A stretch of 13,670 nucleotides of DNA from JAWXCH01 sp034440595 (GCA_034440595.1 JAWXCH010000141.1:1-13670), one strand, 5' to 3'. Positions 1 to 8,834 are shown, counted from the stretch's first letter. Notes: generated from the sequence alone by a model not told the origin. A program made the numbers and translations.

Positions 1-1633
1 CTACTGCTGCGTCTACCCGATCAAGGTCAACCAGCAGCGCCAAGTGGTCGAAGAGGTCATGCACTTTGGCAAGCCCTATAACTTTGGCCTGGAAGCAGGT
101 AGCAAGCCCGAACTGTTGGCGGTGATTGCGCTGGCGAATAATGACGCGCCGATCATCTGCAACGGGTTTAAGGACGCCGAGTTTATCGAAGCGGCGATGC
201 TGGCGCAAAAGATCGGCCGGCACATCATCCCGGTCGTCGAGAAATACACCGAGCTACCGATGATCTTGGAATATGCCAAGAAGGTGGGTGTGCGGCCAAA
301 TATCGGCATGCGTGTGAAGCTGGCCGCGCGCGGGTCCGGGCGTTGGCAGTCGTCTGGCGGCTACCGCAGCAAGTTCGGCTTAACCGTTTCAGAAATCATG
401 CGTGGGCTAGAGGAACTAAAGCAGCACGGTATGGAGGACTGTTTCAAGCTGCTGCATTTCCATCAAGGAAGCCAGATCACCAATATCCGGCACATCAAGG
501 GGGCGTTGAACGAAGCAGCCCGTGTATATGTGGAATGCAAACGACTGGGCGCTGGCCTGGAGTATCTGGATGTCGGTGGCGGGCTGGGTGTGGATTACGA
601 CGGTTCGCAGACGAATTTTGAATCGAGTGTGAACTACAGTCTGCAAGAGTACGCCAACGACGTGATCTACCACGTGCAACGGGTCTGCGACGACGCCGGT
701 GTGCCGCACCCGAATATCATTTCGGAAAGTGGCCGCGCCGTGGTGGCGTATCACAGCGCGCTAGTATTCGGCGTGCTGGGCGTGGCCGAGCAAGGAGAAA
801 ATGGCATTCCGCCGCGTCTGAGCGATGAAGTGGAACAGCCGCTGACCGATCTGCTGGAAACGTATCAGAATATTACGATCCGCAACTTGCTGGAGAGTTA
901 TCACGACGCACAGCAGGCGCTCGAGCTGGCTATGAATCTGTTCAGTGGCGGCTATCTGCCGTTGGAGCAGCGATCAATGGCCGAGAACCTGTATTTTGCC
1001 ATTTGCCACAAGATCCGCAAGATGGCCAAGCAGCTTGAGTTTATGCCGGAGGAGTTGGAAGTACTCGATTCGCTGCTGTCGGACACTTACTTCTGCAACT
1101 TCTCGCTATTCCAATCGATCCCTGACAGTTGGGCCATCAAGCAACTGTTTCCGGTGATGCCGATCCATCGGCTCGATCAGCGGCCAACGCGGCACGCGGT
1201 GATCGGCGATATTACCTGCGACTCGGATGGCAAGATCGATCAGTTTATCGACCGCCGCGACGTGAAGCGTACGCTGCCGCTCCATGCGTACGAAGGAACC
1301 CCGTACTATCTCGGTGCGTTCATGATTGGTGCCTATCAAGAGATCCTGGGTGACTTGCACAATCTGTTTGGTGATACCAACGCAGTGCATGTCAGCCTGG
1401 ACGACAATGGTCAGGTCGTGCTGGAGCATGTCATCAAGGGGGACACCGTTCGCGAAGTGCTTAGCTATGTCGAGTTTGAACCGGACATGCTGGTACGGCA
1501 GTTGCGCGACTCGGTCGAAATCGCCGTGCGTGATGGGCGCATCGGGTACGAGCAAGCCGGCCGCTTTCTCAAGTTCTATGAAGAGGGACTGCAAGGGTAC
1601 ACCTATTTGGAAGAGCCCGAGTCGCTGCCGTAG
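1..1633 (+). CDS. speA: Biosynthetic arginine decarboxylase SpeA, 5'-truncated by the window edge
   Basis: PLP-dependent enzyme of the alanine-racemase-fold decarboxylase family that converts arginine to agmatine and CO2, the first step of the agmatine route to putrescine and spermidine. The frame is open from base 2 with no stop upstream, giving 543 visible residues; the family is usually about 630-660, so roughly 90-110 N-terminal residues lie outside the window. Counting from base 2, the PLP lysine sits in VYPIKVNQQR (K8). HFHQGSQI follows at about 152-159, the glycine-rich phosphate loop DVGGGLGVDYDGS at about 190, SESGRAVVAYH at about 240-250, and the active-site cysteine motif CDSDGKID at about 406-413. 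GAYQEILGDLHNLFGD is typical of the C-terminal part. The GTG at base 44 is internal and not a real start, because conserved residues lie before it. No convincing terminator follows the stop. Identification is secure from the motif order. Confidence 0.96.
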   Translation, partial: YCCVYPIKVNQQRQVVEEVMHFGKPYNFGLEAGSKPELLAVIALANNDAPIICNGFKDAEFIEAAMLAQKIGRHIIPVVEKYTELPMILEYAKKVGVRPNIGMRVKLAARGSGRWQSSGGYRSKFGLTVSEIMRGLEELKQHGMEDCFKLLHFHQGSQITNIRHIKGALNEAARVYVECKRLGAGLEYLDVGGGLGVDYDGSQTNFESSVNYSLQEYANDVIYHVQRVCDDAGVPHPNIISESGRAVVAYHSALVFGVLGVAEQGENGIPPRLSDEVEQPLTDLLETYQNITIRNLLESYHDAQQALELAMNLFSGGYLPLEQRSMAENLYFAICHKIRKMAKQLEFMPEELEVLDSLLSDTYFCNFSLFQSIPDSWAIKQLFPVMPIHRLDQRPTRHAVIGDITCDSDGKIDQFIDRRDVKRTLPLHAYEGTPYYLGAFMIGAYQEILGDLHNLFGDTNAVHVSLDDNGQVVLEHVIKGDTVREVLSYVEFEPDMLVRQLRDSVEIAVRDGRIGYEQAGRFLKFYEEGLQGYTYLEEPESLP

Positions 1634-1726
1634 TGGTACGCGGCGGAGTTTGCAGCGGCGAGTTCTCAATCAGTGCGGTTTATACCGGCGTTTCTGCACA
1701 CGGTTCGTGCTAGCAGCGAAGTTTGC

Positions 1727-1756
1727 TTGAAATAAAGCCAGCGCATGTTCTACAAT
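1727..1756 (+). promoter_or_regulatory. Predicted sigma70-type promoter of the first TPR gene
   Basis: TTGAAA (1727-1732; 5 of 6 to TTGACA), an 18-bp spacer, then TACAAT (1751-1756; 5 of 6 to TATAAT). It leaves a leader of about 150 nt before the ATG at 1916. The -10 is followed by GCGG, as is the -10 upstream of the paralogue (TATAATGCGG), at nearly the same distance from the start codon (159 and 153 nt between). This shared placement is the main support. The rest of the 282-bp gap after speA shows no gene. Confidence 0.6.
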
Positions 1757-1832
1757 GCGGCGGTGGAGTATCGCGAGATTGTCTTGATGCAACTGGGATG
1801 CGTCTGACAATCGGTTCGTTCGATTGACGTGA

Positions 1833-1915
1833 GCGGGCAGGTTCTAAGGGACTCTCCCGCTGCGGTGAAATGCACCGTTGAATAGTCTATTGAGTCACAA
1901 ACCGCAAGGGAAAGG
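1833..1915 (+). promoter_or_regulatory. Structured 5' leader of the first TPR gene, related to the leader at 5384-5458
   Basis: Contains GCGGGCAG (1833-1840), then TTCT and GACTC, GCTGCGG (1859-1865) and GTCACAAAC (1894-1902). The same blocks occur in the same order before the paralogue. AGCGGG (1832-1837) can pair with CCCGCT (1856-1861). GTCACAAAC ends exactly 13 nt before the ATG in both genes. The ribosome binding region is AAGGGAAAGG (1906-1915). Whether the conservation reflects function or only shared ancestry cannot be told here. Confidence 0.5.
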
Positions 1916-4900
1916 ATGTCCATGCGAGTAGTTCTATTGTTCACGTTTACGTTCTATCTCGGAATGCCCATCTGTCAGGGCGACGAGTCTACCGCACCGC
2001 CGGAGGTTGTACGAGGTATCGCGATCGCGCTGCCACGTTATTTACCAATTGATGAATCTCCGCCGGATACTGCTGATCCGCCGCTTCCCGCTCCTCCCCC
2101 GCAAGTTTCAACTTTCTTTAGGCGCGATCCAATTCGAAGGTCAGAGTCTGAAAGGCACCTTGCCGTGCCGAGGGCTGCCAATTTTCCGCCATTAGGCATC
2201 AAGACTCTAAACATTCCCAAAATCGAAAATGGTGTTCTTGTCGAGCAGACTTCATTTGTTCGACCGCGAATGTCGCGTCCAAAAAAGGAACGTCTCGGAA
2301 ATGTCGCGTCGAGTCTCCGCGCTGATTTAAAGAAATACCACAAGAAAGCAAGCTCGCTAGATCCAAAAGAATCGGCCAAACAATGGTTGTCGCTTTACGA
2401 TCGCCAGGAGGAAGCCTGGTGGTTGCCGGCTACAGTGGAATGTCGAAGATGGATGCACCATGAATTTAGTTACACGGTCATGAGCAATTGGGAAGACTAT
2501 TGCGATACTGCCGAGCTGAACGAGATGGAGATTCCCGTAAATGCTCGCGAAGTGCTGCTGGCACTTCCCCCGCCGAAGCATTGGCCCGAGCTATGTCGGC
2601 AGATTCGGCTGCGGTCCGATCCGGATGCGGACACGCAAAATAAACCGACTATACAACCATTCGACGACCCGCGAGTTCCTGCGACATTGAAATGGCGTCA
2701 GCAGGGTTTGCAATTGCTAGCCGCGCTGCTGGTTCCGCCGGAGGATCAAACGCCGGAGGTCCAGCGAGTATTAAATCAATTAAAGGATCTCCAGCCTACA
2801 AACGGATACGGCGAGCCACTTTCAACACTTCTTCGCTGGCGATTGACCGGTAGAGATTGGCAAGGAGATTCCAAATTCAATGCAACGGTGACGGATCACG
2901 ACGCTGTCACTGAAGAACTATACCTGCGCGGAATGAGTTCATGGCTGTTTTCATTGCCAACACTTACTCAGAATTCATCACCGGAACGAATTCGAGATTT
3001 GCAGAATGCACTGAAGCTGCAGTTGAGGGAGAATCGACTGGAAGAAGCTCGGCGGTTGCTGAAGCAGATCGAGTTTGAGCAAGGTTCAGAAAGAGGTGAT
3101 ATCGTTCCAGAATTCAGGCCATTGCTGTATCGCTACGCTATCGGCGCGTATGGAGTCTTTGCGGAGCAGGATTCTATTGTCCGACAGCGATATGCGCAGC
3201 TCATGCTAGACGACTGTGCATACGAAGATAGGCCGGTGTGGGAGTTTCAAGTTGCGGTGCTGAGTGGCAAGTTTGACGATGCGATTAGCGTCCTGAAAAA
3301 GGTTGCCTTAGACACGGAAAATGGTCCTGAACAGCAGTTGGTCGTGCATGCTGCGCTGATTCGGCTACTGTTCCGAGCAGATCGAACAGAAGAAGCGACT
3401 GAATACAGTGAGAACTATCTTCGGCAGCTGGGAGAAGTTGAGCTTCCATTTGGCATGCAATTATCGGCAAGGGAGCTGGCGAACATCGCGAATCGACTCA
3501 ATATCGATGAGCTACGGGATTCAACGCTACGGATCGCCTTGGAGGATGAACGTCGCTTCTATGAACGCCAACCAAATACGCCCGTGCAGTATAGTGACTA
3601 CGCGATTACAAAGTTGTTGCTGGATGCGGACCAAGGAGAGAAAGCAATTGAACTGGCAAAACAACAGATTGAGTTAATCCAGCAACAGCAGCGTCAGAAA
3701 AAGCCACCTGCTTATGCCAACCAAATCGTAGCATCATTGCAAGCCACATTGCCATATGTGCTTCACTTGATGGAGGTTTATCATTCGTTAGGACACCATC
3801 AGCAGGTTGTGGACTTGATTGAGGATTCGCCATTGTGGCCATGTGCAGACCTGGTCGATATGAGTCATGGCGGAATTTTTATTGGCACGAAGCCTCTCGG
3901 TTATTTCGCCGCATCTTCTTTCGCCGCCATTGGCGAACGTGACAAAGGTCTCCGATCTTTGGACGCACTGTTCTATCGGCAGCGGGACTTCGATCCGGCA
4001 TTTAAACTGTTGATTCATTTGGAGAAGGACAACCCGCAAAAAGTCATCGCCCGGCTGGACGCAATGATTGCTGCGGATCCCTTTGAAGACCGTCCGTTGA
4101 TCTGGAAGGCGAAGCTGCTCATCGGCATGGGCAAGTTTGCCGAGGCAGAAGCGGCTGCGCGTCGAGCGATCGAGATCAATCCTGCCGATGAAGGACAACC
4201 GCGCGGTGATCGGATGCGCGCGTATGCGGTGCTGGCCGAAGTACTTGAAAGGCAGGGGAAGAAGGAGGTGGCTAAACCGTATCAGAAAATAGTCAAGGCG
4301 ATTCGGATTGCAGAAGATGCAGACCGATTTGCTGCCGCCAAGTTAACTGCCCGAGCGGTGACGTTGTACAGGGAGGCATTGCTGGAAGCGCCACAGTTGT
4401 ATTGCGTACATCTGGGTCTGGCCTCGCAGTTGAGGATGCTATCACAGTATGCCGAGTCCGAGAAACATTTCCGTCGCGGGTTTGAATTGATGCCGCAATT
4501 CGTCGGACGAAAGGAAAGGCAATTTCTTCGACTGCGCAGCTTGATTCACGAGCGGGAAGTACAACGATTTGCTGACGAGAGTTTCAATCACTTATTGAAA
4601 GCATCACCCACGAATCCACGCGTGCATTTCTCAGTAGGCCTGCTGCGAATGCTTCAGGATCGCAACCGTGAAGCATGTCTTTCGTTCTGCAAGTCGGCGG
4701 AACTTGACCCGAACTGTGTGAATACTTGGCTCTACTTACGTCGGATTCCGTTACAGTTGCACAATGATCCTCCGGCGATGGATCTGGCGGTACTCAACTT
4801 GTTGCGACTTGATCCGTGGAGCTATCAGTCAGATCGCTGTAGTGGAACAGATGATCGAAACCTGGACGTGACCGATTTACAAGGTCTCTGGCGGGTGGTA

Positions 4901-5119
4901 AACGATAATAAAACGTCCCGATTGGCACGACCAGCACCGGTCGAGGTGTTTTTGAAAGCCAAAGATACAGTGGCAAAGCTGAAAACGATGGAGCCAAGTA
5001 TGCGAATGATGGAAGCTTACTATGACGAGCGAGGAAGGGCGTTTTCCAGCCCAAATGAAGCCATCGTTCATACACCTTCCGTGCAAAGAATCATCAGTTG
5101 GATGGATTCAAAATGGTAA
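1916..5119 (+). CDS. Exported TPR-repeat protein, diverged paralogue of the next gene
   Basis: A 1,067-residue protein of unknown function, probably a periplasmic or surface scaffold built of tetratricopeptide repeats. The N-terminus (basic MSMRVV, a hydrophobic run to about residue 20, then GDES) looks like a Sec signal peptide. A proline-rich stretch follows (residues about 40-75), longer than in the paralogue. Conserved blocks include SLRADLKKYHKKAS at about 132, PVNAREVLLALPPPKHWPEL at about 208-227, and TPR units at about 726-760 (PLIWKAKLLIGMGKFAEAEA), 805-860 and 900-945. In one 82-residue block I count about 52 identities with the 5459-8752 protein. It lacks the HCFGC motif of that protein: Q869, F870 and L873 replace H, C and C. 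Many cysteines are scattered through it instead. The coding sequence looks somewhat more AT-rich than its neighbours. The start at 1916 is chosen because GTCACAAAC lies 13 nt upstream, as in the paralogue; ATG 1922 is also possible. The family role is not known to me. Confidence 0.9.
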   Translation: MSMRVVLLFTFTFYLGMPICQGDESTAPPEVVRGIAIALPRYLPIDESPPDTADPPLPAPPPQVSTFFRRDPIRRSESERHLAVPRAANFPPLGIKTLNIPKIENGVLVEQTSFVRPRMSRPKKERLGNVASSLRADLKKYHKKASSLDPKESAKQWLSLYDRQEEAWWLPATVECRRWMHHEFSYTVMSNWEDYCDTAELNEMEIPVNAREVLLALPPPKHWPELCRQIRLRSDPDADTQNKPTIQPFDDPRVPATLKWRQQGLQLLAALLVPPEDQTPEVQRVLNQLKDLQPTNGYGEPLSTLLRWRLTGRDWQGDSKFNATVTDHDAVTEELYLRGMSSWLFSLPTLTQNSSPERIRDLQNALKLQLRENRLEEARRLLKQIEFEQGSERGDIVPEFRPLLYRYAIGAYGVFAEQDSIVRQRYAQLMLDDCAYEDRPVWEFQVAVLSGKFDDAISVLKKVALDTENGPEQQLVVHAALIRLLFRADRTEEATEYSENYLRQLGEVELPFGMQLSARELANIANRLNIDELRDSTLRIALEDERRFYERQPNTPVQYSDYAITKLLLDADQGEKAIELAKQQIELIQQQQRQKKPPAYANQIVASLQATLPYVLHLMEVYHSLGHHQQVVDLIEDSPLWPCADLVDMSHGGIFIGTKPLGYFAASSFAAIGERDKGLRSLDALFYRQRDFDPAFKLLIHLEKDNPQKVIARLDAMIAADPFEDRPLIWKAKLLIGMGKFAEAEAAARRAIEINPADEGQPRGDRMRAYAVLAEVLERQGKKEVAKPYQKIVKAIRIAEDADRFAAAKLTARAVTLYREALLEAPQLYCVHLGLASQLRMLSQYAESEKHFRRGFELMPQFVGRKERQFLRLRSLIHEREVQRFADESFNHLLKASPTNPRVHFSVGLLRMLQDRNREACLSFCKSAELDPNCVNTWLYLRRIPLQLHNDPPAMDLAVLNLLRLDPWSYQSDRCSGTDDRNLDVTDLQGLWRVVNDNKTSRLARPAPVEVFLKAKDTVAKLKTMEPSMRMMEAYYDERGRAFSSPNEAIVHTPSVQRIISWMDSKW

Positions 5120-5277
5120 CGACACTATCCGATTTCGTCACGAACTCTTCTTTTGTTGCGCCGGATTTGTTCGGATTGTCAATCTGACTTACTCACCATT
5201 CGCTCACATTCCCCGGCATTTGAGCGGGACAATCAGCTTCCAGTAAAAAATTCTCCCCCGGCGGCGAATCCAAATTA

Positions 5278-5310
5278 TTGTATCCCCTTGCCGCCCCGCT
5301 ATAATGCGGG
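5278..5310 (+). promoter_or_regulatory. Predicted promoter of the second TPR gene with the -10 inside an inverted repeat
   Basis: A perfect TATAAT at 5300-5305 lies 16 bp after a weak -35 (TTGTAT, 5278-5283; 3 of 6). The -10 hexamer is flanked exactly by CCCGC (5295-5299) and GCGGG (5306-5310), a 5-bp inverted repeat. It gives a leader of about 145 nt. It is the only good promoter-like site in the 339-bp gap, which otherwise holds no supported gene, so the second TPR gene is likely transcribed on its own. Confidence 0.55.
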
Positions 5311-5383
5311 CAAATGGTTACTAATCCGGTCCAATAGGGATCGGTCAACGCTTCACCGTCAGGATTGGAGGACGGGGGCGCTG

Positions 5384-5458
5384 GCGGGCAGTTTCTTCAA
5401 GAACTCAGACCGTTCGGTCTGCTAGGGGAGCTGCGGGTCACAAACAGGAGTTGAGGCC
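5384..5458 (+). promoter_or_regulatory. 5' leader of the second TPR gene with hairpin and ribosome binding site
   Basis: Holds GCGGGCAG (5384-5391), the inverted repeat TTCTT-C-AAGAA (5393-5403), a perfect hairpin CAGACCG-TT-CGGTCTG (5406-5421), GCTGCGG (5430-5436), GTCACAAAC (5437-5445) and the Shine-Dalgarno AGGAG (5446-5450), 8 nt before ATG. The order of blocks matches 1833-1915, but the 5406-5421 hairpin is specific to this copy. The hairpin lacks a T-run, so it is not an intrinsic terminator. Confidence 0.55.
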
Positions 5459-8400
5459 ATGAAAAAGATACTACCTCTTGCGGTTCTGTTCGGTTCGCTA
5501 TCGGTTGTGACCTACGCTGACGAGTTGCCCGATCCGACTTCGATTCTCGAACGCGTGTCCAAAGAAAAGGTCGTGCTCCCGGCGAAGCGAACCGCCAACG
5601 CCACCGCGCCGTCAACGTTGCGTGCTGACCTGGAAGATTTTCGGAACAAGGTCGCGACGTTGAAACCCGAGGATTCTGCCGCACAATGGCTGAAGCTGTT
5701 TGATCGCCAAGGAGAAGGTTTGACTGGTGAACTTTCGCACGAGTTCCAGTCGATGATTCAAAATCAGCGCTATGGGCAGGTCGAAGACGTGCGGGCCGAA
5801 GAGCTAAACGCCAAGGGAATTCCTGTCAGCGGTCGTGAAGTGTTGCTAGTGCTCCCTCCGCCGGAACATTGGCCGGCACTGAGCGCGGCGATACAAGCCC
5901 GTGCTGCCAAAAAACCGGCCGTCGAAAAGTCGAAAGAAGAAAAGTCGGCTGCGGAAGATGCAAGCGAAACCGCCGCCAATATAGCTAAACGACACGAGAA
6001 TCGATTTAATGGCAATGCCAACTTATCGCCGGATGACTTTGAAACGAACAATGAGCCAAGTTTCTCGCGCGATCAGGCGCTGCTGCTATTGGGGGCGATT
6101 TTAGTTCGAAATGAGAAGCATCCTCCGCAGATCGCCGACTTGATCGAGCAGCTCAAGGAACAAAGTGCCAACGACCAGTATGGCAACGATGAAGCAACCG
6201 CCCTCTTACGGGCACTGACTGGCCAGGGGGAGAGCAATGAAGAGATTCTGGCGCGGTTTGAAAAACAAGTCGAAAATAACAATGTTGAACAGTACGACAT
6301 TCCTGATCTGGTGAAGCTGGGAGGCGAGGAAAAAGCCAAGTCAATCCTCGTTCAAATCCTGAAAACTACCAAAACTCCGATTCAATCTGTCGCAGGCAAA
6401 GAGACGAACGAATTAACGCAAAAACTTGTGCTTGCGCATGTTGAGGATCTGAGAGCGCCGCAGTGGCAGCTTGTTGGGCCAACTAGCGCTCCTGAATTGT
6501 TTGAAAAGATGGACAAGAAGTTCCCTGAAGATGCCAAAGCCAAAAAGAAGAGCGGCCTGTTTGGCCGGCTATTCGGTAGCCGCAGTTCGGATGACTATGA
6601 GAAGGAAATGCAAGCGGCACTTCGCCAACAGGCTGTGGCGAACTATTTGCTGAGTCTGACGATTGCCGACCGAAAGGATGACGCGGATACGTACATCGAC
6701 AAGCTGATTGAGCCAGGGGACAAGGCGCTCGATAAGGGGACAGTTAAGGATTTGGTTCGCCAGATCGCGATGGGATCGGCCAACTCTGAGCTTAACGAAG
6801 AGCAACGAGGCAAAGTGATGGTGTTCTTGCAGGCGCTGGCCAGCAAGCATCCTAAGTATGTGGACCAACCGCTGCTGGCGGCAATCGCAGCCAGAGCAAG
6901 TGGGGGAGGTGCCAACGACACCGCTGTGCCAGCCCCAGGTGGCGACGATCCATTTGGTAAAACTGCCGATCGACCTGAGGAGGATGAGGTTACGAAGAAA
7001 CTGAAGGCCGACCAGACGGACGAAGCGATCGCTGCCATTGGTGGATCGCTCGAGAAATCGAAGCCGGGTGAAAGTCGAAACTCAAAACGACTGGAAGAGG
7101 CAACCAAGTTGGTGATGTTGGGAGAGCTGCTGAAAAAGCAGGATCTGCTCGACAAGGGATTGAAACTGGCGATTGCCGAACTGAAACTGCCGCAAACTTC
7201 TGAGGATGCGCGCAACTCTTCCTCAGACGGGGATGAAATTCTGAAGGTTCTGATCGATAGGAAACGTTTCGCCGAGGCCGTCGAATTGGTGACCATTGCC
7301 ATGCAGCAAGACAAGGCGCTGGTTGAGAAAGAGCAAAGTCCTGGCAGTTTTTCACGGTACCATTTGAATAATGCGATGGAACCGCATGTGATTCATCTGA
7401 TTGGTATTTATCACGATGCCGGCAAACACCAACAGGTGTTGGATTTATTGCAGGTCTCTCCCTATTGGGATGAAGCTGATCTGTTGGACCTCAGTGGGTA
7501 TGATTGTCGCAGTCGACATGTGAAGTTTTTGGTCGCGTCATCTCTGGCCGCACTGGGCAAGAACGACCAGGCACTGAAAATTCTGGAGACATTTATTTAC
7601 GATCGTCAAGGATACGATCCAGCCTATGAGCTATTACTGCGGCTGGTTCCAGATAAAAAAGCGGCCATTGCCAAGCTGGATGCGATCTATGCCACCGACA
7701 AGTTTGAAGAGCGGCCACTGATTTGGAAGGCCAAGCTCTTGCTTGAACTAGGTCAGCTTGACGAGGCCGAAGCAGTCGCACGGCAGGCGATTACGATTGA
7801 TCCGTCGGACGGAGAGCAGCCACGCGGCGACCGCATGCGGGTTTACGCGGTGTTGTCGGACATCCTGGCGGCACAGGGAGAGAAAGAAGACGCCGAGCTA
7901 TACAAGAACGTGGTGAAGGCGATTCGCCTCTCTGAGGATGCCGACCAGTTCCAGAACGCGGGCTTGGAAAAGCGCGCGATTGAAATGTACCAGCAGTCGC
8001 TCAAGCTGTTTCAAGACGCCTACTGCATTCAGTCGCGCCTGGCACTCAAGCTGGCCGAGGCGGGACGGTTCAACGAGGCAGAGCCGCACTACCGCAAGGC
8101 GTTTGAGCTAATGCCGGATAGTTTTGGCCGAATGGAGAGTCACTGCTTCGGTTGCGAAGGGGCCTTCAGCGGCGAAATTGCCCAGGCAATTGCTGAAGAA
8201 GTCTTTACCAGGCTCATTAAGAAAACACCCGAGAAGCCGCAACTGCACTACTTGCTTGGCTATCTGCGATCGCAGCAGGATCGACATGCGGAAGCACTTA
8301 CGTCCTATAAGGAGGCAGTGCGATTGGATCCCGATTACATCAACGCCTGGAGCAAAATTAGTGGCACGCCGGACGAAGTTCCGAACGCTGTCCTGGAGCG

Positions 8401-8752
8401 AGACCTAGCCTCGATGCAGTTGCTGCGTCTGGATCCTTTAGGCAGGCACAATCAAGTTGACCTTAGCAAAGTGACCGACCTGGCGCTGCTCTGGAAGACG
8501 GTGGATGGCATTAAGGTCACCCGACCTCAACCACCAAAGTCGCTCCTCGTGCTAACGGCCGCTGCCAAAGCGGCGGCGGACGAAAGTGGACGCGAAAACT
8601 TGAATCACCTTGTGCGGCCATCGTTTGATTCGTCGAGTTCCGACGAGTCGACACGATTCAAGTCACCTGCCTATGCGATCCTGGAAACGGACGCAATGAA
8701 GCAGATCGTGCAGTTGCTGAATCTGTCGAGTGACAATTCGGAAGAGAACTAG
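5459..8752 (+). CDS. Exported TPR-repeat protein with C-terminal HCFGC motif
   Basis: A 1,097-residue protein of unknown function. Residues 1-20 form a clean Sec signal peptide (MKK, hydrophobic core, TYA|DE cleavage), so it should act outside the cytoplasm. After the conserved LRADL block (about 52) and VSGREVLLVLPPPEHWPAL (about 123-141) come charged low-complexity linkers at about 152-180 and 475-515, plus a basic-hydrophobic stretch, KKKSGLFGRLFGSR, at about 361-375. The linkers and the basic stretch are not seen in the paralogue. TPR units are clearest at about 751-785, 840-885 and 925-965. The protein has only four cysteines, all in the C-terminal half: C683 (DCRSRH), C856, and C896 and C899 in SHCFGCEG. 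H895-C896-x2-C899 with C683 and H687 could bind metal or form disulfides; this is inference. It is not a CxxCH haem site. The start is supported by AGGAG and the signal peptide. It has its own promoter and ends at a terminator-like repeat. Confidence 0.92.
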   Translation: MKKILPLAVLFGSLSVVTYADELPDPTSILERVSKEKVVLPAKRTANATAPSTLRADLEDFRNKVATLKPEDSAAQWLKLFDRQGEGLTGELSHEFQSMIQNQRYGQVEDVRAEELNAKGIPVSGREVLLVLPPPEHWPALSAAIQARAAKKPAVEKSKEEKSAAEDASETAANIAKRHENRFNGNANLSPDDFETNNEPSFSRDQALLLLGAILVRNEKHPPQIADLIEQLKEQSANDQYGNDEATALLRALTGQGESNEEILARFEKQVENNNVEQYDIPDLVKLGGEEKAKSILVQILKTTKTPIQSVAGKETNELTQKLVLAHVEDLRAPQWQLVGPTSAPELFEKMDKKFPEDAKAKKKSGLFGRLFGSRSSDDYEKEMQAALRQQAVANYLLSLTIADRKDDADTYIDKLIEPGDKALDKGTVKDLVRQIAMGSANSELNEEQRGKVMVFLQALASKHPKYVDQPLLAAIAARASGGGANDTAVPAPGGDDPFGKTADRPEEDEVTKKLKADQTDEAIAAIGGSLEKSKPGESRNSKRLEEATKLVMLGELLKKQDLLDKGLKLAIAELKLPQTSEDARNSSSDGDEILKVLIDRKRFAEAVELVTIAMQQDKALVEKEQSPGSFSRYHLNNAMEPHVIHLIGIYHDAGKHQQVLDLLQVSPYWDEADLLDLSGYDCRSRHVKFLVASSLAALGKNDQALKILETFIYDRQGYDPAYELLLRLVPDKKAAIAKLDAIYATDKFEERPLIWKAKLLLELGQLDEAEAVARQAITIDPSDGEQPRGDRMRVYAVLSDILAAQGEKEDAELYKNVVKAIRLSEDADQFQNAGLEKRAIEMYQQSLKLFQDAYCIQSRLALKLAEAGRFNEAEPHYRKAFELMPDSFGRMESHCFGCEGAFSGEIAQAIAEEVFTRLIKKTPEKPQLHYLLGYLRSQQDRHAEALTSYKEAVRLDPDYINAWSKISGTPDEVPNAVLERDLASMQLLRLDPLGRHNQVDLSKVTDLALLWKTVDGIKVTRPQPPKSLLVLTAAAKAAADESGRENLNHLVRPSFDSSSSDESTRFKSPAYAILETDAMKQIVQLLNLSSDNSEEN

Positions 8753-8782
8753 TAGAGCTTGCGGCAACTAATGATTAGCGAA

Positions 8783-8805
8783 GTGTGCCACTGGTTTTGC
8801 CTGTG
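8783..8805 (+). repeat. Dispersed palindromic repeat, copy 1 (degenerate)
   Basis: Reads GTGTGCCACTGGTTTTGCC then TGTG. It differs by about two positions from the ideal unit GTGTGCCACTGGC-NNN-GCCAGTG, so its own small hairpin is imperfect. It is oriented opposite to copy 2. Confidence 0.6.
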
Positions 8806-8834
8806 AATTGCATGAGAACACAACATCTTCTCAG

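Noticed and set aside
44..46. GTG as the start of speA
   Set aside because: The frame is open to the window edge and the PLP-lysine motif YPIKVNQQR is encoded before it, so the gene begins outside the window.
5022..5425. Two short + strand reading frames in the gap between the TPR genes
   Set aside because: They overlap the first TPR gene's end or the promoter and leader of the second, lack good ribosome sites, and encode no recognisable protein.
8141..8158. c-type haem site at HCFGC in the second TPR protein
   Set aside because: The order is H-C-x2-C, not C-x2-C-H, and no CxxCH occurs in the protein.
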